The notes beneath the pieces were generated by a model that saw only the letters and a list, made by a program, of their open reading frames with translations, was not told the DNA's origin and searched no databases. Positions 1 to 9,101 of a DNA stretch of 64,000 bases are shown piece by piece (within the stretch, counting starts at the first letter, position 1; each line of letters starts with the position of its first letter). The position numbers and the translations under genes are program-made. Location: NCBI RefSeq assembly GCF_012933465.1, contig NZ_JABBND010000012.1, forward strand, positions 124,001 through 188,000, in the 5' to 3' direction. This DNA comes from Actinomycetospora sp. TBRC 11914. Lineage in GTDB: Bacteria; Actinomycetota; Actinomycetes; Mycobacteriales; Pseudonocardiaceae.

Positions 1-93
1 CGGCGCCGTTCTGTCGTCCGACGCGAGGAATGTGCCATTGCTGGCACGAGCCGGTCCGGCCGGCGGGCGATCCGGTCGAGGTGCGGAGCGTGG

Positions 94-357
94 TCAGGCG
101 CCGGACGACGGGTCCTGCCCGTCGGTGCGGCCGCGCTTGACCTGCTCGTCGAGGCTGCGGAGGAACTCTGGGTCGTCGTCCGGGGCGATCGGACGGGTGC
201 CGCGGCCACGCCCGGCACCCGGTGCGCGGGTGGGGCCGGTGGGGGCCTCGTCCTCGGACGTGCCCGAGCCGGTGGCGAGCGCCTGAGCGGTGACGGCCTT
301 CCAGAGCAGCACTCCGACCGCCACCAGCACCATCACCGCGACGACGAACAGGACCAC
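94..357 (-). CDS. small single-pass membrane protein, hypothetical
   Basis: This 87-residue protein has a hydrophobic segment at about residues 2-18 and then a Gly/Pro/Arg-rich polar tail ending in a short charged helix (DDDPEFLRSLDEQVKR). The topology suggests one N-terminal membrane anchor with a cytoplasmic tail. I chose the GTG at 357 because a GGAGGAGG ribosome-binding site lies just upstream; a longer in-frame start at 414 would put that site inside the gene. I do not recognise a named family. It lies about 200 bases downstream of bldC on the same strand, but nothing shows a functional link. Confidence 0.6.
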   Translation of the reverse strand: MVLFVVAVMVLVAVGVLLWKAVTAQALATGSGTSEDEAPTGPTRAPGAGRGRGTRPIAPDDDPEFLRSLDEQVKRGRTDGQDPSSGA

Positions 358-560
358 GACTCGCACCTCCTCCGGGACGCCCACGGGGGCGGCCGATCGC
401 TCGCGCGCCACCAACGCTACCTGTCGTCCGACGTGTCCGGGGAACGATCGGTCGAGGTCCGCCGGGTGGACGGTTCGCGACGGTGAGCGGAGTCACCGGA
501 CGCACGAGGACCCGGCCGCGACGGTGGTCGCGACCGGGTCCCGTGGCGTCGTGCGCGTGC

Positions 561-764
561 TCAGCCGTGCGCCTCGCTGGTGAGCCCGTCGAGGAGGGTG
601 CGGACCTCCGACTCGCGGAACCGGCGGTGTCCGCCCGGCGTGCGGATGGACCCGATGCGTCCGGCCGCGGCCCAGCGCGTCACGGTCTTCGGGTCGACCC
701 GGAACATCGCGGCGACCTCGCCGGGGGTCATGAGACGCTCGGTCGCCTCGGGTGCGACAGACAT
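561..764 (-). CDS. bldC: BldC-type MerR-like DNA-binding regulator
   Basis: This 67-residue protein is essentially one winged helix-turn-helix domain. The sequence MTPGEVAAMFRVDPKTVTRWAAAGRIGSI followed by RTPGGHRRFRESEV is the BldC/AlpA signature, covering about residues 12-55. In Streptomyces, BldC binds direct repeats cooperatively and holds back the onset of development; in non-sporulating actinobacteria the orthologue's role is less clear. A GAGGAGG ribosome-binding site sits 6 nt before the ATG. The length matches the family (about 68 residues). It is a single gene with its own upstream region at 765-977, shared with the divergent DUF4229 gene. Confidence 0.93.
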   Translation of the reverse strand: MSVAPEATERLMTPGEVAAMFRVDPKTVTRWAAAGRIGSIRTPGGHRRFRESEVRTLLDGLTSEAHG

Positions 765-965
765 GCGGCACCTCCTCGGGCCGGTGTGGCCCGACTTCCC
801 AGGGTTCTGTCGCCCCCGGCCGGCTGGCCGTCGGGCGGAGCAGACGATCTGGTGCGAATCGTGACACCGGACCCCTCACGTACTCGAACGCTAGTGCGGA
901 GGTAAAAGGTTCACAAAGGCAGGAAACGGACGATCGGGTCGCGCCCGCGCGACGGGGGCGGCGCC

Positions 966-971
966 TAGGCT
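966..971 (+). promoter_or_regulatory. -10 hexamer of leaderless DUF4229 gene
   Basis: TAGGCT lies 6 nt before the GTG at 978, so transcription should start at the first base of the start codon. No Shine-Dalgarno sequence is present. Confidence 0.55.
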
Positions 972-977
972 GGGGAC

Positions 978-1349
978 GTGGAACCCGCTGGATCGTCGTC
1001 GGGCGGCTCCCCGTCACCCGACACCGCGTCGAGTCCCGGTACGCCCGGGGCGTCCCCGGCCGCGTCGGGGAGCTCGTCGGGCCTCGCCCTCGCGATCGTG
1101 CTCTACGTCGCCGCTCGGGTGGTGCTCGTCGCCGTGGTCACCGGCGTCCTCGTGCTGGTCGGCCTGCCGCTGCTGCTGGCGCTGATCGTCGCGCTGATCG
1201 TGGCCCTGCCGCTCTCGCTGCTGCTCTTCCGCCCGCTGCGCGCCCGCCTCAACCGCGAGCTCGCCGCCGCCGGCGCCGGGCGCCGCGCGCAGAAGGAACG
1301 CCTGCGGGCCGAGCTCCGCGGGGACCCCCCACCGCCGTCGTCGGAGTAG
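978..1349 (+). CDS. DUF4229 family membrane protein
   Basis: This 123-residue protein has a Ser/Gly/Pro-rich N-terminus (1-35), two closely spaced hydrophobic helices (about 38-82), then a basic C-terminal helix with RPLRARLNRELAAAG. This is the pattern of DUF4229, a small actinobacterial membrane family of unknown function often found beside menaquinone genes. The next gene here is menA, convergent. The start is the GTG at 978, which has a -10 hexamer 6 nt upstream and probably gives a leaderless mRNA. A long perfect hairpin follows the stop codon. Confidence 0.7.
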   Translation: MEPAGSSSGGSPSPDTASSPGTPGASPAASGSSSGLALAIVLYVAARVVLVAVVTGVLVLVGLPLLLALIVALIVALPLSLLLFRPLRARLNRELAAAGAGRRAQKERLRAELRGDPPPPSSE

Positions 1350-1363
1350 GTGGCCTGCGGCCT

Positions 1364-1405
1364 CGTGAGCACTTTCGGTCGCTATGACGACCGAAAGTGC
1401 TCACG
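1364..1405. terminator. bidirectional hairpin terminator, 18-bp perfect stem
   Basis: The arms at 1364-1381 and 1388-1405 are perfect reverse complements with a 6-base loop. The hairpin lies between two convergent genes, 15 bases after the DUF4229 stop and 16 bases after the menA stop. There is no T tract, as is usual for actinobacterial terminators. Confidence 0.75.
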
Positions 1406-1420
1406 TGCGCGGAGCGCACC

Positions 1421-2296
1421 TTAGGTCACGATCGCCAGGCCGATCGCCGTCCCGATCGCCCACACGAGCAGGGCCAGCCCGGTGTCGCGCAGCACCGGGA
1501 TCAGCGCCGGCCCGCGCGCGCCGCCGAGCACCCGGCGCAGCGCCGGGGCGATCAGCACCAGGGCGACCAGCCCGAGCAGTGCCCACGGCGCCCGCAGGCT
1601 CAGCACGAGGCTCATGCCCAGCGGGATGACGACGAGCGCGGCGTAGAGCACCCGGGTGTCGCGCTCCCCGAGCATGACCGCGAGGGTCCGCTTGCCGGAG
1701 ACGGTGTCCGAGGGCACGTCGCGCAGGTTGTTCGCCACCAGCACGGCGCACGACAGCAGCCCCACCCCGACCGAGGCACCGATCCCGAGCCCGCTCGCCC
1801 GCCCGGCCTGGGTGTACTCGGTACCGAGCACCGCGACCGGCCCGAAGAACAGGAACACCGCGATCTCGCCGAGCCCGCGGTACCCGTAGGGGCTCGAGCC
1901 CCCGGTGTAGAACCACGCGCCCGCCAGGCACACCGCCCCGACCACCAGCAGCCACCAGGCGCCGCTGACCGCGAGCAGCACGATCCCGGCGAGCGCCCCG
2001 ATGCCCAGCGAGACGAACGCCGCCGTCCGCACCGCCTCCGGGGTCGCGGTGCGCGACCCGACGAGGCGCATCGGGCCCACGCGCTCGTCGTCGGTGCCGC
2101 GGATGCCGTCGGAGTAGTCGTTGGCGTAGTTGACGCCGATGATCATTCCCATCGCGACCACGAGGGCCAGCAGGGCGGGGACGGGCCGGAAGAGGTCGGC
2201 GGACGCCGCGGCGCCGGACCCGGCGACCACGGGGGCGATCGCGTTCGGGAGCGTGCGCGGCCGCGCCCCCTCGACCCATTGCGCGACGGTGGCCAT
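1421..2296 (-). CDS. menA: 1,4-dihydroxy-2-naphthoate polyprenyltransferase
   Basis: MenA transfers the polyprenyl chain to 1,4-dihydroxy-2-naphthoate with loss of CO2, giving demethylmenaquinone. It is an integral membrane enzyme of the UbiA superfamily. The first Asp-rich motif, NYANDYSDG, is at about residues 56-64, preceded by the typical N-terminal [13 protein letters not shown]. About eight hydrophobic segments follow, and the 291-residue length is normal. I prefer the ATG at 2296 over the GTG two codons upstream because a TAGTCT -10 hexamer sits 8 nt before it, suggesting a leaderless transcript. It works with MenD and MenG encoded nearby. Confidence 0.95.
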   Translation of the reverse strand: MATVAQWVEGARPRTLPNAIAPVVAGSGAAASADLFRPVPALLALVVAMGMIIGVNYANDYSDGIRGTDDERVGPMRLVGSRTATPEAVRTAAFVSLGIGALAGIVLLAVSGAWWLLVVGAVCLAGAWFYTGGSSPYGYRGLGEIAVFLFFGPVAVLGTEYTQAGRASGLGIGASVGVGLLSCAVLVANNLRDVPSDTVSGKRTLAVMLGERDTRVLYAALVVIPLGMSLVLSLRAPWALLGLVALVLIAPALRRVLGGARGPALIPVLRDTGLALLVWAIGTAIGLAIVT

Positions 2297-2304
2297 GGGC
2301 ACGG

Positions 2305-2310
2305 AGACTA
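2305..2310 (-). promoter_or_regulatory. -10 hexamer of leaderless menA
   Basis: TAGTCT on the minus strand ends 8 nt before the menA ATG at 2296. No ribosome-binding site is visible. Confidence 0.5.
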
Positions 2311-2396
2311 GCCAGCGCCCCTGCGGCCCCGTCGTGGACGACGGGCGCCTCCGGCCTTCCCAGGTGGCCGGAGGGCGCCCCCGCCCGGGCCGGGCC

Positions 2397-3683
2397 TCAG
2401 CAGGCCGGCGGCGCGGTGGCGGTCGTCACCCACGCGGCGGGGACGTACCGGTCGGTGTCGATGCGCAGCCAGTCGGTGCTGGTGCCGTGGCTGCCGGTCA
2501 CGGAGTCGCCCGCGACGTGGCACTGCACGTCGACCTGCGCGGCGTTGCCGAACAGGCCCTCGTCGGTGCCGCCGTTCGCGGGGGTGGAGCGGATCGTCAC
2601 GGGGTTCTGCGGGCTGTCCGCCGTGCCGAGGTGGATGTCACCGGGTGCCTCGCCGGCGCGGCCGGTCCAGAGGTAGTCGACCGTGACGAAGGAGTTGTCG
2701 CCGAGCCCGAGCGCGTGGAACGTGCCGTCGGCCACGTCGATCCCCGCCGGGTTCTTCACCTCGCGGCCGAACCCGTCCTCGCCGTCGTGGTAGTCCTTCT
2801 GGAACGCCATCTGGGCCTCGGGCGTGCCCTGGGGCAGGTCCGCCCAGTTCTGGCGGGGCGGGGCGGCGTTCCAGTAGTCGTCGTCGGTGTTCCAGGGCCC
2901 CACGTCCCAGACGGGCACGATCGCGCAGCGTCCCGCGTCGGTGCAGAGCCGGACGGTGTAGTCGCCCTTGCCGTCGGCGTCGAGGGCGTGGCTGGAGGGC
3001 AGCGCGACGAACTGGTCGTTCTCGGTGATGACGTGGCCGTTGGCGGTGGTGCCGCCGACCAGGCCCTCGCGGGTGGCGAACACCCGGTAGGACGCCCGCG
3101 GGGTGAGGGTGCGCTGCGCCCCCACCTGCCGGTCGGCCCGCACCGAGACCGCGCGGACGGTCGGGCCGGTGCCGGTGTCGGGCGCGCCGAGGGTGAGTCG
3201 CAGGGCCACGGTCCGGGTGGGCGCGGGCAGCACCGCCGGCGAGCCCGGGGTCGCGGGCACCCACTCCGACCAGCGTCCGGCGTCGTCCCGCCCGCGCACC
3301 GAGGCCACCGCCGAGGTCCCGGCGGGCAGGTCGGCGGTCACGGGCACCGCGACCCGGTCGACCGCACGCGCGAACGTGTGGGTCCCGAGGTCGAGGAAGC
3401 CCTGGCGCGTGGCGCCCCGCAGGCTGCCCGCCCGCTCGGCGGGCTCGCCGTCGCGGGGGGTGGCCAGCCGGGCGGCGCCCCCGGAGACCTGGACGCGGAC
3501 CGCGCTGCCCGCGAGGTCGGGGTCCCAGCGCTGGGCGTCCGTGCCGGGGATCCGCGGGCCGGGGGTCGGCGAGGGCGCGCCGGCGGCGGCCACGCCGGTG
3601 GCCAGGAGCAGGACCGTGGCCGCGGCGATCACCCACAGCACGACCGGGGTGGGCGCGGGCGGGCGCCGACGCGAGGTGCGCAT
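2397..3683 (-). CDS. secreted protein, possible double-psi beta-barrel domain
   Basis: This 428-residue protein has an Arg-rich N-terminus and a hydrophobic helix (about residues 13-34, [21 protein letters not shown]), so it is exported or membrane-anchored. The first half (about 45-220) is beta-rich and of no recognised family. The second half contains a stretch ending [10 protein letters not shown], with two cysteines shortly before. That resembles the strand order and catalytic V-x-DxGP pattern of RlpA/expansin-like double-psi barrels, but this is only a weak similarity. An aromatic/Asp-rich region (DDDYWN) follows, and the last residues include a second Cys pair. Substrate and role are unknown; a cell-wall or extracellular function is an inference. 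Confidence 0.6.
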   Translation of the reverse strand: MRTSRRRPPAPTPVVLWVIAAATVLLLATGVAAAGAPSPTPGPRIPGTDAQRWDPDLAGSAVRVQVSGGAARLATPRDGEPAERAGSLRGATRQGFLDLGTHTFARAVDRVAVPVTADLPAGTSAVASVRGRDDAGRWSEWVPATPGSPAVLPAPTRTVALRLTLGAPDTGTGPTVRAVSVRADRQVGAQRTLTPRASYRVFATREGLVGGTTANGHVITENDQFVALPSSHALDADGKGDYTVRLCTDAGRCAIVPVWDVGPWNTDDDYWNAAPPRQNWADLPQGTPEAQMAFQKDYHDGEDGFGREVKNPAGIDVADGTFHALGLGDNSFVTVDYLWTGRAGEAPGDIHLGTADSPQNPVTIRSTPANGGTDEGLFGNAAQVDVQCHVAGDSVTGSHGTSTDWLRIDTDRYVPAAWVTTATAPPAC

Positions 3684-3893
3684 GTGACGGGCAACCCCAC
3701 CGCGGCGCTCCCCGATACGTCCCCACGCGCCTCACCAACCACACGGGTGTCACTCGACGAGGTGGAGCGCCGCTCGATCGGCGCGCCTCCTGGCTCCGGT
3801 CCGCTCGCCGTGGGTGGCACCCGCGCGGGATGTGGGTGGGGTCGCGGCGCCCGCCGCGACGCGGTTCGCCCGGCCGGGAGGCCGTGCGCTCAC

Positions 3894-3899
3894 TACGCT
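3894..3899 (+). promoter_or_regulatory. -10 hexamer of leaderless menD
   Basis: TACGCT ends 8 nt before the GTG at 3908. There is no Shine-Dalgarno sequence between them, so this probably drives menD and the Mrp operon behind it. Confidence 0.5.
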
Positions 3900-3907
3900 C
3901 GCCCGCC

Positions 3908-5689
3908 GTGAACCCGTCGACCGTGCAGGCCCGCGTGGTCGTCGACGAGTGGGTCCGCGGCGGCGTCCGCGACGTGGTCGCGTGCCCGGGGTCGCGGAAC
4001 GCCCCGCTGCTCCTGGCGGCCCACGCCGCCGACGCAGCGGGGCGGCTGCGGCTGCACATGCGCATCGACGAGCGCTCGGCCGGCTTCCTCGCCGTCGGGC
4101 TCGCCGCCGCCTCCGGGCGTCCGGTGCCCGTGGTCGTCACCTCGGGCACCGCGGTCGCCGAGCTGCACCCGGCGGTGCTCGAGGCCTCCCACGCCGGGGT
4201 CCCGCTCGTCGTGGCCAGCGCCGACCGTCCGCTGGAGCTGCTCGGGACCGGGGCCAACCAGACCGTCGACCAGGCGGGGCTGTTCGGCGGCGCGGTCCGG
4301 GCGAGCGTCGTGCTCCCGCTCGCCGAGGACCGCCCCCGCGCCGCGGCGGGGTGGCGCGCCGCGGTCTGCCGCGTGCTCGACCGGGCGGCGGGCACCGGCA
4401 CCGCCGACCCGGGCCCGGTGCAGCTCGACCTGCCGCTGCGCGAGCCGCTGGTGCCCGGGGAGCCCGACCCCGACGACGACGCCGACCTCCCCGGCTGGGC
4501 GGCCGGGCGTCCCGACGGCGGCCCCTGGACGCGGGTCGCGTCCCGCGCCCCGCGGGTCGGGGCGCTCGACCTCTCCTCCCCGGTCCCGACGGTCGTCGTC
4601 GCCGGCCACGGGGCTGCCGCGCCGGACGGGCTCCCCGACGGCGTCCCCGTCGTCGCCGAGCCGACCTCCCCGCTGTGGGGGCGCGGGCTGCGGGCCGGGA
4701 CGCGGCTGCTCGACGCCGCGCTCGGCGGGTCCGCCCCCGGGCTGCTGCCGGCCCGGGTCGTCGTCCTCGGGCGCCCGACGCTGCACCGGCCGGTCTCGCG
4801 GCTGCTCGCGGACCCGCGGGTGGAGGTCGTCGTCGTCCCCGCCGCGGCGGCGGGCGCGCCGGCGCGGCCCGGGTGGACCGACGTCGCCGGCACCGCGGCG
4901 CAGGTCGGGGCGCTGCCCCCGCCGCCGGCGTGGGGGGTGGACGAGGACTACGGCGCGCGGGTGGCCGCCGCCGACGCCCGGGTGGCCGACGCGCTGGGCG
5001 ACGCCGTGGAGGAGGGCACCGGGCCCGCGCTGGCGGCGGCCGTGGTGGCGGCGCTGCCGGCCGGGGCCCTGCTGGTGGTCGGTTCCTCGAGCCCGGTGCG
5101 CGACGTCTCCCTCGCCGCGCGGCCGCGCGAGGACGTCACCGTGGTCTCGGCCCGCGGTGTCTCCGGGATCGACGGCGCGGTGTCCTTCGCGACCGGCGCG
5201 GCCCTCGCCCAGGACAGCCCCGCCTACGCGCTGCTCGGCGACCTGACCTTCCTGCACGACTCGGGCGGGCTGCTCGTCGGCGCGCACGAGCCGCGGCCCG
5301 AGCTCGTCGTCGTGGTCGCCAACGACGACGGCGGCAGCGTGTTCGCCACGCTCGAGCAGGGCGCCGCGGAGTACGCCGGGGCCTTCGAGCGGGTCTTCGC
5401 CGTGCCGCACGGCACCGACCTGGCGGCGCTCTGCCGGGCCCACCACGTCGAGCACACCGCCCCGTCCGGCCCGGCCGAGCTGACCGCCGCGCTCGCGCCC
5501 ACCGGCCGGCGCGGGGTCCGGGTGGTCGAGGTCGTGGTCGACCGCGCGGACCGCCGCGGGCTCGCCGACCGCCAACGACAGATCGCCCTGGACGCGCTGC
5601 GTCGCTACCAGATCGGCTGTGAGGCCGCTGTTCCCGACAAACCGGACGGTACGACCCCGATCGGTAGCATCGTCAACGACGGTGCGTGA
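3908..5689 (+). CDS. menD: MenD, 2-succinyl-5-enolpyruvyl-6-hydroxy-3-cyclohexene-1-carboxylate synthase
   Basis: MenD is a thiamine-diphosphate enzyme that joins 2-oxoglutarate to isochorismate in menaquinone synthesis. The N-terminus has the family signature CPGSRNAPLL and the catalytic-region sequence DERSAGFLAVGLA (about residues 21-65), then TSGTAVAELHPAVLEA. The C-terminal half carries the ThDP/Mg2+ region around GDLTFLHDSGG and NDDGGSVF. I start it at the GTG at 3908: the reading frame is open further upstream, but a -10 hexamer lies 8 nt before this codon and homology begins here. At 593 residues it is slightly long, with a tail of about 35 residues of no known role. Its stop overlaps the mrpA start in a GTGA. 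Confidence 0.95.
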   Translation: MNPSTVQARVVVDEWVRGGVRDVVACPGSRNAPLLLAAHAADAAGRLRLHMRIDERSAGFLAVGLAAASGRPVPVVVTSGTAVAELHPAVLEASHAGVPLVVASADRPLELLGTGANQTVDQAGLFGGAVRASVVLPLAEDRPRAAAGWRAAVCRVLDRAAGTGTADPGPVQLDLPLREPLVPGEPDPDDDADLPGWAAGRPDGGPWTRVASRAPRVGALDLSSPVPTVVVAGHGAAAPDGLPDGVPVVAEPTSPLWGRGLRAGTRLLDAALGGSAPGLLPARVVVLGRPTLHRPVSRLLADPRVEVVVVPAAAAGAPARPGWTDVAGTAAQVGALPPPPAWGVDEDYGARVAAADARVADALGDAVEEGTGPALAAAVVAALPAGALLVVGSSSPVRDVSLAARPREDVTVVSARGVSGIDGAVSFATGAALAQDSPAYALLGDLTFLHDSGGLLVGAHEPRPELVVVVANDDGGSVFATLEQGAAEYAGAFERVFAVPHGTDLAALCRAHHVEHTAPSGPAELTAALAPTGRRGVRVVEVVVDRADRRGLADRQRQIALDALRRYQIGCEAAVPDKPDGTTPIGSIVNDGA

Positions 5690-8637
5690 GCGGAGGGGGC
5701 GATCCGTTGCTGGTGGTGCTCGGGGTCCACGCCCTCGCCGCGCTGCTCGCCCCGGCGCTGGTGCGCACCCTCGGGCGCCGCGCGTTCGCCCTCCTCGCCC
5801 TCGTCCCCGCAGCCGCCTGCGCCTGGATCGCCACGCGGCTGCCCACCGTGGTCGCCGGCGGCACCGTCACCGAGGGGTTCTCCTGGATCCCGGCGCTCGG
5901 CGTCGAGGTCGCCGTGCGGCTCGACGCCCTCTCGGCGACCCTCTCGCTGCTCGTCACCGGCGTCGGCGCGCTCGTCGTCGCCTACTGCGCGCGCTACTTC
6001 ACCCCGTCGTCGCGCGGGCTCGGGCGCTTCGCCGCGGTCCTCGTCGGCTTCGCCGGCGCGATGCTCGCGCTGGTGTGGGCCGACGACGTCGTCGTGCTCT
6101 ACGTCTGCTGGGAGCTCACGACGATCTTCTCGTTCCTGCTCGTGGGCCAGGACGCCCACAAGCGGGCGAGCCGGGCGGCCGCGATGCAGGCGCTCGTCGT
6201 CACCGCCGCCGGCGGGCTGACCATGCTGGTGGGGCTGGTCGTCCTCGCCGAGGCCGCCGGCACCTACCGGCTCTCGGGGATCGCCGCCGCCGGCCCGCAC
6301 CTCTCCGGCGCCGCGGTCACCGCGGGCGTCGTGTGCGTGCTCGTCGGGGCGCTGTCGAAGTCCGCGCTGGTCCCCTTCCACTTCTGGCTGCCCTCGGCGA
6401 TGGCCGCGCCCACCCCGGTCAGCGCGTTCCTGCACGCCGCGGCGATGGTCAAGGCCGGCGTCTACCTCGTGCTGCGCCTCGCGCCGGGGTTCGCCGACGT
6501 CGCCGCCTGGCGACCGCTGATCGCGGTGCTGGCGGCGCTGACCATGCTGCTCGGCGGCGTGGTGGCGGCGCGACAGCACGACCTCAAGCTGCTGCTCGCC
6601 CACGGGACGGTGTCCCAGCTGGGCTTCATGGTGCTGCTCGCCGGGGCAGGCACCCGGGACGCCGGGCTGGCGGCGCTCGCCCTCGTCGTCGCGCACGCGC
6701 TGTTCAAGTCCGCGCTCTTCCTCACCGTCGGTGTGATCGACCGCTGCGCCGGCACGCGGGACCTGCGGGAGCTCTCCGGCCTCGGCCGCCGCGCGCCCGT
6801 GCTCGCCGCGGCCGGGACGCTCGCGGCCGCCTCGATGGCGGGGATACCGCCGCTGCTCGGGTTCGTCACCAAGGAGGGCGCGTTCGAGGCGTTCCTCCAC
6901 GACTCGTACGGACCGGCGGCGCCGGTCCTGCTCGCCGTCGTCGTCCTCGGCTCGGTGCTGACCGTCGCCTACAGCACCCGGTTCGTGGTGGGCGCCTTCA
7001 CCGACGCGTTCACCACCGACCCGCACCGGACGTGGATCCGGCCGGGCCCGCTCTTCGTCGCCGTCCCGGCCGTCCTCGGGCTCGCCGGTCTCGTCGCGGG
7101 ACCGGCCATCGGGCTGATCACGCCCCTGCTCACCGGCTACGCCGACACGCTCGCCGCGACCTACCCCACCCCGCTCGTCCTGAAGCTCTGGCCGGGCGTC
7201 ACGGTCGCGCTCGGGCTCTCGGCGCTCGCGATCGTGCTGGGCGTGCTCGTCGCGCTGCCCCGCATCGCGGCCCGCACGGCGGCGCTGCGCCCGCTCGCCG
7301 CGATCCGCTCCGAGGTCACCTGGCGCGCGCTGGTCCACGCCGTCGAGGCGGGCTCGATGCGGGTGACCGCGCAGACCCAGCGGGGGTCGCTCGCCGTCGT
7401 CGTCTGCACCGTCCTCGGGGTGCTGCTGGCCGGCCCGGGCGTCGCCCTGGTCGCGACCGGGGCGCTCGGGGAGATCCGTCTCGACCGCGTCGCGGACTCC
7501 CCGGCCCAGGTCGTCGCCGGGGTCCTCGCCGTCGTCTCGACGGTGGCGGCCGCGCTCGCCCGGCGCCGCCTCGCCGCGGTCCTGCTCGTCGGGGGCCTCG
7601 GCTACGCCGTCGCGGTCGTCTTCGCGCTCGCCGGGGCGCCCGACGTCGCGCTCACCCAGGCCCTCGTCGAGACGATGACGCTGGTCGCGGTCGTCCTCGT
7701 GCTGCGCCGCCTGCCCCGGGACATCACCGAGCACCACTCGCCGCGGCGCCGGCTGGCCCGGCTCGCGATCGCCGCGCCCGTCGGGGTCCTCCTCGCGCTG
7801 CTGGGGGCCGCCGCCCTCGGGGTCCGCTCGCTGCCCGCGGTCTCGACGGCCTTCCCGTCGCAGGCCTACGCGTTCGGGGCGGGCCAGAACGTCGTCAACG
7901 TGACCCTGGTCGACATCCGCGCGTGGGACACCATCGGCGAGCTCTCGGTGCTGCTGGCGGCCGCGACCGGCGTGGCGAGCCTGGTCTTCCTGGACCGCCG
8001 CACCGGGACCCCGCCGGGCGGGTCCCGACGCCGCCGCGGCCCAGCCATCCCGGACCCAGCCACCCCGGATCCGGCCGTGCCGTCGGCCTGGCTGCGCGGC
8101 CCGACGCTCGAACGGCTCGCGCGCCGGGCGCGCCCCGGACCCGCGGCGACCGAGCGCACGCTGCTCCTCGAGGTCGTCACCCGGCTCGTCTTCCCGACGA
8201 TCATGGTGGTGTCGGTGTACTTCCTGTTCGCCGGGCACAACGCGCCGGGCGGCGGGTTCGCCGGCGGGCTGCTGGCCGGGCTCGCGCTCGTGGCGCGCTA
8301 CGTGGCGGGCGGGCGCTACGAGCTGGGGGAGGCGGCACCGGTCGAGGCGGGCACGCTGCTCGGCGCGGGCCTGCTGTGCGCCGGGCTGTCCGGCCTGGCC
8401 GGGCTCGTCCTCGGCGGCGAGGTGCTGCAGACCGCGGTGCTCGAGCTCGACGTCCCCGTCCTCGGCCACGTCAAGCTCGTGACGTCGCTGTTCTTCGACG
8501 TCGGCGTGTACCTCATCGTGGTCGGCCTCGTGCTGGACATCCTGCGCAGCCTCGGCGCCGAGCTCGACCGGCTCGGCGACACCCCGGCGACCCCGGACCC
8601 CACCCCCGTCACCACCGGATCGGAGGTGCGCCCGTGA
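5686..8637 (+). CDS. mrpA: Mrp antiporter subunit A fused to subunit B
   Basis: This is the largest subunit of the Mrp cation/proton antiporter: a 983-residue membrane protein with about 20 hydrophobic segments. Residues about 1-480 are the NuoL-like proton channel part, with KSALVPFHFWLPSAMAAPTPVSA and HDLKLLLAHGTVSQLG containing the conserved lysines and histidines. Residues about 560-780 are the MrpA C-terminal (DUF4040-like) part. Residues about 825-960 (FLFAGHNAPGGGFAGG) are an MrpB domain, normally a separate protein. A charged, Pro-rich linker joins the two. Translation is coupled to menD upstream and mrpC downstream by 4-base GTGA overlaps. Confidence 0.95.
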   Translation: MSGGGDPLLVVLGVHALAALLAPALVRTLGRRAFALLALVPAAACAWIATRLPTVVAGGTVTEGFSWIPALGVEVAVRLDALSATLSLLVTGVGALVVAYCARYFTPSSRGLGRFAAVLVGFAGAMLALVWADDVVVLYVCWELTTIFSFLLVGQDAHKRASRAAAMQALVVTAAGGLTMLVGLVVLAEAAGTYRLSGIAAAGPHLSGAAVTAGVVCVLVGALSKSALVPFHFWLPSAMAAPTPVSAFLHAAAMVKAGVYLVLRLAPGFADVAAWRPLIAVLAALTMLLGGVVAARQHDLKLLLAHGTVSQLGFMVLLAGAGTRDAGLAALALVVAHALFKSALFLTVGVIDRCAGTRDLRELSGLGRRAPVLAAAGTLAAASMAGIPPLLGFVTKEGAFEAFLHDSYGPAAPVLLAVVVLGSVLTVAYSTRFVVGAFTDAFTTDPHRTWIRPGPLFVAVPAVLGLAGLVAGPAIGLITPLLTGYADTLAATYPTPLVLKLWPGVTVALGLSALAIVLGVLVALPRIAARTAALRPLAAIRSEVTWRALVHAVEAGSMRVTAQTQRGSLAVVVCTVLGVLLAGPGVALVATGALGEIRLDRVADSPAQVVAGVLAVVSTVAAALARRRLAAVLLVGGLGYAVAVVFALAGAPDVALTQALVETMTLVAVVLVLRRLPRDITEHHSPRRRLARLAIAAPVGVLLALLGAAALGVRSLPAVSTAFPSQAYAFGAGQNVVNVTLVDIRAWDTIGELSVLLAAATGVASLVFLDRRTGTPPGGSRRRRGPAIPDPATPDPAVPSAWLRGPTLERLARRARPGPAATERTLLLEVVTRLVFPTIMVVSVYFLFAGHNAPGGGFAGGLLAGLALVARYVAGGRYELGEAAPVEAGTLLGAGLLCAGLSGLAGLVLGGEVLQTAVLELDVPVLGHVKLVTSLFFDVGVYLIVVGLVLDILRSLGAELDRLGDTPATPDPTPVTTGSEVRP

Positions 8638-9101
8638 CCACCTCGTGGCTGCTGCTCATGCTCATCGCCGTGCTCTACACCGCGGGCGTCTACCTGCTGC
8701 TCGACCGCAGCCTCACCCGGGTGCTGCTGGGCATCCTCGTCCTCGGCAACGCCACCAACCTGCTCGTGATCTCCGCCGGCGGGCCGACGGGGGCCGCGGC
8801 CCTCGTCGGGCGCGCGCCCGAGGCGGCGATGAGCGACGCGCTGGTGCAGGCCCTGGTGCTCACCGCCATCGTCATCACCCTGGGCGTCGCCGCGTTCCTG
8901 CTGGCGATCATCCACCGGTCCTGGACGCTCGACCGCGAGGACGACCTCACCGAGGACACCGAGGACCGCTCGGTGCGCCGCCGGCTGGCCCGGGGCGAGC
9001 AGGTCGACGAGGACGAGCTCGACACCACCGGCTGCGAGGAGGTCTCCGACACCGACGACGACCGGGCCGGATCCGAGGCCGGGGCGGAGGCGCAGGCGTG
9101 A
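8634..9101 (+). CDS. mrpC: Mrp antiporter subunit C
   Basis: This 155-residue protein is the NuoK-like subunit of the Mrp complex. Three hydrophobic helices fill residues about 2-100: LLMLIAVLYTAGVYLLL, then LLGILVLGNATNLLVIS, then ALVLTAIVITLGVAAFLLAI. They have the NuoK/MrpC pattern, including the conserved TAIVIT helix. The last 50 residues are an acidic, polar tail, longer than in many relatives. The GTG start overlaps the mrpA stop, and its own stop overlaps the mrpD start. Confidence 0.93.
   Translation: MTTSWLLLMLIAVLYTAGVYLLLDRSLTRVLLGILVLGNATNLLVISAGGPTGAAALVGRAPEAAMSDALVQALVLTAIVITLGVAAFLLAIIHRSWTLDREDDLTEDTEDRSVRRRLARGEQVDEDELDTTGCEEVSDTDDDRAGSEAGAEAQA

Noticed and set aside
3830-3907. 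Longer N-terminus of MenD from 3830
   Set aside because: The extra 26 residues are Arg/Pro-rich without homology, and a -10 hexamer lies inside them.
5605-8469. A minus-strand open frame of 954 codons opposite mrpA
   Set aside because: It lies fully antisense to a well-supported gene and is composed mostly of Arg, Gly, Asp, Glu, Gln and His with no domain, the usual shadow of high-GC codon bias.
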